From Bacilli bacterium (lineage in GTDB: Bacteria; Bacillota_I; Bacilli_A; RF39; UBA660), in assembly GCA_017513865.1 (NCBI GenBank), contig JAFWMN010000025.1:1-34464 (forward strand): a stretch of 34,464 nucleotides of DNA, read 5' to 3'. This document shows, one piece after another, positions 32,601-34,464 of this stretch (position 1 is its first letter; every line of letters starts with the position of its first letter). The notes under the pieces are model-generated. The model saw nothing but the letters and a program-made list of their open reading frames with translations, searched no databases and had not been told where the DNA came from. The translations under genes were made by a program, and so were the position numbers.

Positions 32601-34464
32601 ATACTCTTATCTTATTCTTGTTTACATCAGATTTAATTGTTAATGGTAATTCTCCCTCAACTCCATTTTCATCTAAAGCTTTTGCTGTACTAAATTTGTA
32701 TCCATCAATTGGCTTAGCTTCATAATCACTTACTGTGCTTCCAAATTTAGCTGTTCCAGTCTCTGTTTTAGAATCATCTATTACTCCACCATAATAGTAT
32801 TCTACTGAATATGCAAAGTCATCCTTTACATAGTAAACTTTCATTACATTGTTTGCAGCGTTTGATGTTACTGTTAATGGCTTATTCTCTGTCTTATCAA
32901 ACTTGTATCCATCTATTACTTTATCTTCGTAATCTTCTATTACGCTTCCGAACGTTGCACGTCCGCTTACTGTTTTCTCAGCATCTTTAACATTATCATA
33001 GTAGTATTCTATTGAATAACTAAAGTTATCTTTTACATAGTAAACCTTCATTACATTATCTTCAGCAATTGAAGTTATTGTTAATGGCTTATTCTCTGTC
33101 TTATCAAATCTGTATCCATCAATATTCTTATCTGCGTAACTATCTATAACTGAACCAAATTCTGCTGTTCCTGTTACAGTCTTTTCAGCATCTTTTACAT
33201 TGTCATAGTAGTACTCGATTGAATATTCAAAGTTATCTTTTACATAGTAAACCTTCATTACGTTATTTGCTGCATTTGATGTTATTGTCATTGGTTTATT
33301 TTCTGTTTTATCAAACTTATATCCATCGATATTCTTATCTGAATAACTATCTATAACTGAACCAAATTCAGCTGTTCCTGTTACAGTCTTTTCAGCATCT
33401 TTTACATTGTCATAGTAGTACTCAATTGAATATCCAAAGTTATCTTTTACATAGTAAACTTTCATTACGTTGTTTGCTACATTCGATGTAATTGTCATTG
33501 GTTTATTTTCTGTTTTATCAAACTTATATCCATCAATATTCTTATCTTCATAGCTATCTATTACACTTGCAAATTCTGCTGTTCCAGTTACTGTCTTCTC
33601 ATCATCTTTTACGTTGTCGTAATAGTACTCAATGCTATATCCAAAGTTGTCTTTTACGTAATATACATTAATTATGTTTTTAGTTGTATCCGCTTTAATT
33701 ACTAATGGTAATGGACCTTCGTCACCATTATTATCTAAGGCTCTTGCTTTTTCAAATTTATATCCATCTATTGATTTTTCAACATAGTTTTCAATTTGCT
33801 CACCAATTGTTGAGTTAGCAGATTCTCTTAGTGAAGCATTCTCTACTCCATCATAGAAGTAATGTACTTCATATCCAAGAGCATCTTTGATGTAATATAC
33901 ATTTATTCTATTATTGCTTACATCAGATTTTATAATCAATGGTAGTGGACCTTCATCACCATTTTCATCTAATGCTCTAGTTTTTTCTAGCTTATATCCA
34001 GGAATGTTTTTGTCTGTATAATCTGAAATTGATGTTCCAAATACAGCACTTAATCCTGTTTCAGCTTTTGTAGTATCCTCTACACCTTCATAATAGTAAT
34101 GAATTTCGTATGCAAATGTATCTTTTACATAGTAAACTTTCATTACGTTATTTGCTGCATTTGATGTGATTGTCATTGGTTTATTTTCTGTTCTGTCTAA
34201 CTTGTATCCGTCGATATTCTTATCTTCGTAATTATCTATTACGCTTGCAAATTCTGCTGTTCCTGTTACAGTCTTTTCAGCATCTTTTACGTTGTCGTAG
34301 TAGTACTCAATTGAATATCCGAAGTTATCTTTTATATAGTAAACCTTCATTACGTTGTTTGCTGTATTTGATGTGATTGTCATTGGTTTATTTTCTGTTC
34401 TATCTAACTTATATCCGTCGATATTCTTATCTTCGTAATTATCTATTACGCTTGCAAATTCTGC
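29677..34464 (-). CDS. Very large repetitive cell-surface protein, C-terminal 1595 residues (N-terminus beyond window)
   Basis: The frame is open from the right edge to TAA at 29677; the ATG-like codon at 34383 lies inside a repeat and is not the start. From N to C: 13 complete plus one partial beta-rich repeats (31441-34464); a MucBP-like domain (KVYVEYVDNLTGEEIN to TVTYTYIE); a segment of unknown fold; two DUF11-like adhesion-stalk domains (IEYIPDGLVFVPDN; DIMPEGFKLVEND); then SIKTGSE, a hydrophobic helix and RRKTK. The last part has the layout of a sortase sorting signal but lacks LPxTG. Probably a wall- or membrane-anchored adhesin exposed on the cell surface. Acidic composition fits an extracellular protein. 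Confidence 0.85.
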   Translation of the reverse strand, partial: AEFASVIDNYEDKNIDGYKLDRTENKPMTITSNTANNVMKVYYIKDNFGYSIEYYYDNVKDAEKTVTGTAEFASVIDNYEDKNIDGYKLDRTENKPMTITSNAANNVMKVYYVKDTFAYEIHYYYEGVEDTTKAETGLSAVFGTSISDYTDKNIPGYKLEKTRALDENGDEGPLPLIIKSDVSNNRINVYYIKDALGYEVHYFYDGVENASLRESANSTIGEQIENYVEKSIDGYKFEKARALDNNGDEGPLPLVIKADTTKNIINVYYVKDNFGYSIEYYYDNVKDDEKTVTGTAEFASVIDSYEDKNIDGYKFDKTENKPMTITSNVANNVMKVYYVKDNFGYSIEYYYDNVKDAEKTVTGTAEFGSVIDSYSDKNIDGYKFDKTENKPMTITSNAANNVMKVYYVKDNFEYSIEYYYDNVKDAEKTVTGTAEFGSVIDSYADKNIDGYRFDKTENKPLTITSIAEDNVMKVYYVKDNFSYSIEYYYDNVKDAEKTVSGRATFGSVIEDYEDKVIDGYKFDKTENKPLTVTSNAANNVMKVYYVKDDFAYSVEYYYGGVIDDSKTETGTAKFGSTVSDYEAKPIDGYKFSTAKALDENGVEGELPLTIKSDVNKNKIRVYYIKDNFGYSIEYYYDNVKDADKTVTGTAEFGSTINNYDDKNIDGYKFEKTENKPMTITSNAANNVMKVYYVKDTFGYSIEYYYDNVKNEDKTVTDTALLGTVIDEYEDKNIDGYELDKTENKPMTITSTVANNVMKVFYKKASFNYEVHYFYENGENSYAEDESKAELTNSAVFGSEITTYTGKVKPGFKFEKAKALKADGSEGEMPLVIKSDETKNKINVYYIKDELGYEIHYFYENLNGEFQEDTAKKENKNSTIGEEISTYPEKAVEGFELDRAKAIDDNGDEAELPLIIKADETKNIINVYYKRSNFNYTVHYFIDGVENTSLKETSSAKFGRSISSYTDKCPGGYELIKARALNDNGEEEELPLIIKADESKNVINVYYEKIIIPIGKVYVEYVDNLTGEEINPSTLLEGEIGTNYGVDRVVIPGYRLDEDNLPDNETGIFKADDQTVTYTYIELRPYELEVRYTAGEDEIEEAKLAVEYGGVDGEGQPVHRIENYTTNGILKISDIELTDLGTETYTVYETETPEYCKTVVSKENPGVVELRRILNTEKNKYEFVPVYEEKDGFKVVIDEVNKKVIIDITTKKEEKYDLAIKKFISNINGTAITDREPEVTVSEDGKVSYKTNDTIEKTANKQNITYTIRMYNESEVRAKGKRVIEYIPDGLVFVPDNEINTKYGWNMFKATENGNLVVTNNPEEANVVATDYLVGKNIDALHIADENNPEDESRVSSLDVEVLFRVDESRITSTDRIIENKVQIMPNKNDDNTENDETSEKVYVQFFDLDIEKYIETVKIENKEGTEERNYGYDRRGELVKIDVKKSLVNSTKITVTYGLLVKNVGEIPGYATEIEDIMPEGFKLVENDAWTMDGERAVTTSLSEVKLEPGESTVVNVTFEWKLSESTIGLKSNEAHIAKYENEFDAKDLTEDNRGKQDMLVSIKTGSEVIIYVTIALGFTMILAAGTAVVRRKTK
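31441..34464 (-). repeat. Tandem coding repeats of two interleaved types in the surface protein
   Basis: Each unit opens with (F/L)xYxxxYYY and closes with NVMKVYYVKD or INVYYIKD. Short units (69 residues, 207 bases) carry TENKPMTITSNAANN; long units (about 79 residues or a little more) carry KARALDxNGDEGPLPLIIK in the same place. Order from the right edge: partial, short, long, long, four shorts, short variant, long, short, short, long, long, long; the exact class of the divergent ones near 32800 is approximate. Neighbouring short units are nearly identical in DNA, long ones more divergent, which indicates recent unit duplication. Confidence 0.85.

Noticed and set aside
34381..34383. ATG as the start of the surface protein
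   Set aside because: It lies inside a repeat unit and the same frame stays open to the window edge with repeat sequence, so the true start is outside.
31441..34464. CRISPR-like regular repeats
   Set aside because: The period is about 207-237 bases, the frame is open throughout and units encode protein; there are no unique spacers between short repeats.

Overview
This is a low-GC chromosomal stretch from a spore-forming, anaerobic member of the Bacillota, most likely class Clostridia; genus cannot be fixed from the sequence. The evidence is the AT-rich codon use, strong GGAGG-type ribosome binding sites, sporulation genes (spoIIR, spmA, spmB and a GerMN-domain gene) and a giant 2-hydroxyacyl-CoA dehydratase activase-like protein of the anaerobe type.

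Layout. Positions 1-3578 (minus strand) hold a Gld-type ABC exporter operon (ATPase, permease, GldG-like auxiliary protein) followed by the start of a YkvI-like membrane protein that runs off the left edge. yhbY sits alone at 3724-4014. Positions 4132-7807 are an extremely AT-rich minus-strand operon that looks like a reduced type IV secretion/conjugation module: VirD4-like coupling ATPase, VirB2-like pilin, VirB6-like polytopic protein and a PrgI/VirB3-like protein, with no VirB4 and no relaxase in the window. In this operon the ribosome binding sites and N-termini point to non-AUG starts (ATA, ATA, CTG, perhaps ATT). A redox-disulfide DUF1858 gene and prfA follow, then a higher-GC, self-contained transcription unit (promoter, highly structured leader, unknown gene, strong terminator) at 9471-10356 that looks acquired.

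Positions 10362-17177 (minus) carry tex, a cytoplasmic-type alpha-amylase, a phosphoglucomutase and a UDP-sugar pyrophosphorylase: alpha-glucan breakdown and the hexose-1-phosphate to UDP-sugar route. An unknown gene (17248-17703) diverges from spoIIR. spoIIR, murA, walJ (yycJ) and rlmH run on the plus strand to 21094. spmB/spmA, rsmI and a TrmN6-like methyltransferase run on the minus strand to 24249, with a REP-like palindrome between spmA and rsmI. A GerMN gene, a 1420-residue activase with its own consensus promoter, and a very large tandem-repeat surface protein (minus strand, running off the right edge) complete the window.

The most interesting features are the non-AUG starts in the type IV-like operon, the foreign cassette with a multi-hairpin leader, several small ORFs with strong ribosome binding sites, and the mosaic surface-protein repeat array with an atypical C-terminal sorting-like signal. 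All functional calls rest on reading motifs by eye; no database search was possible.
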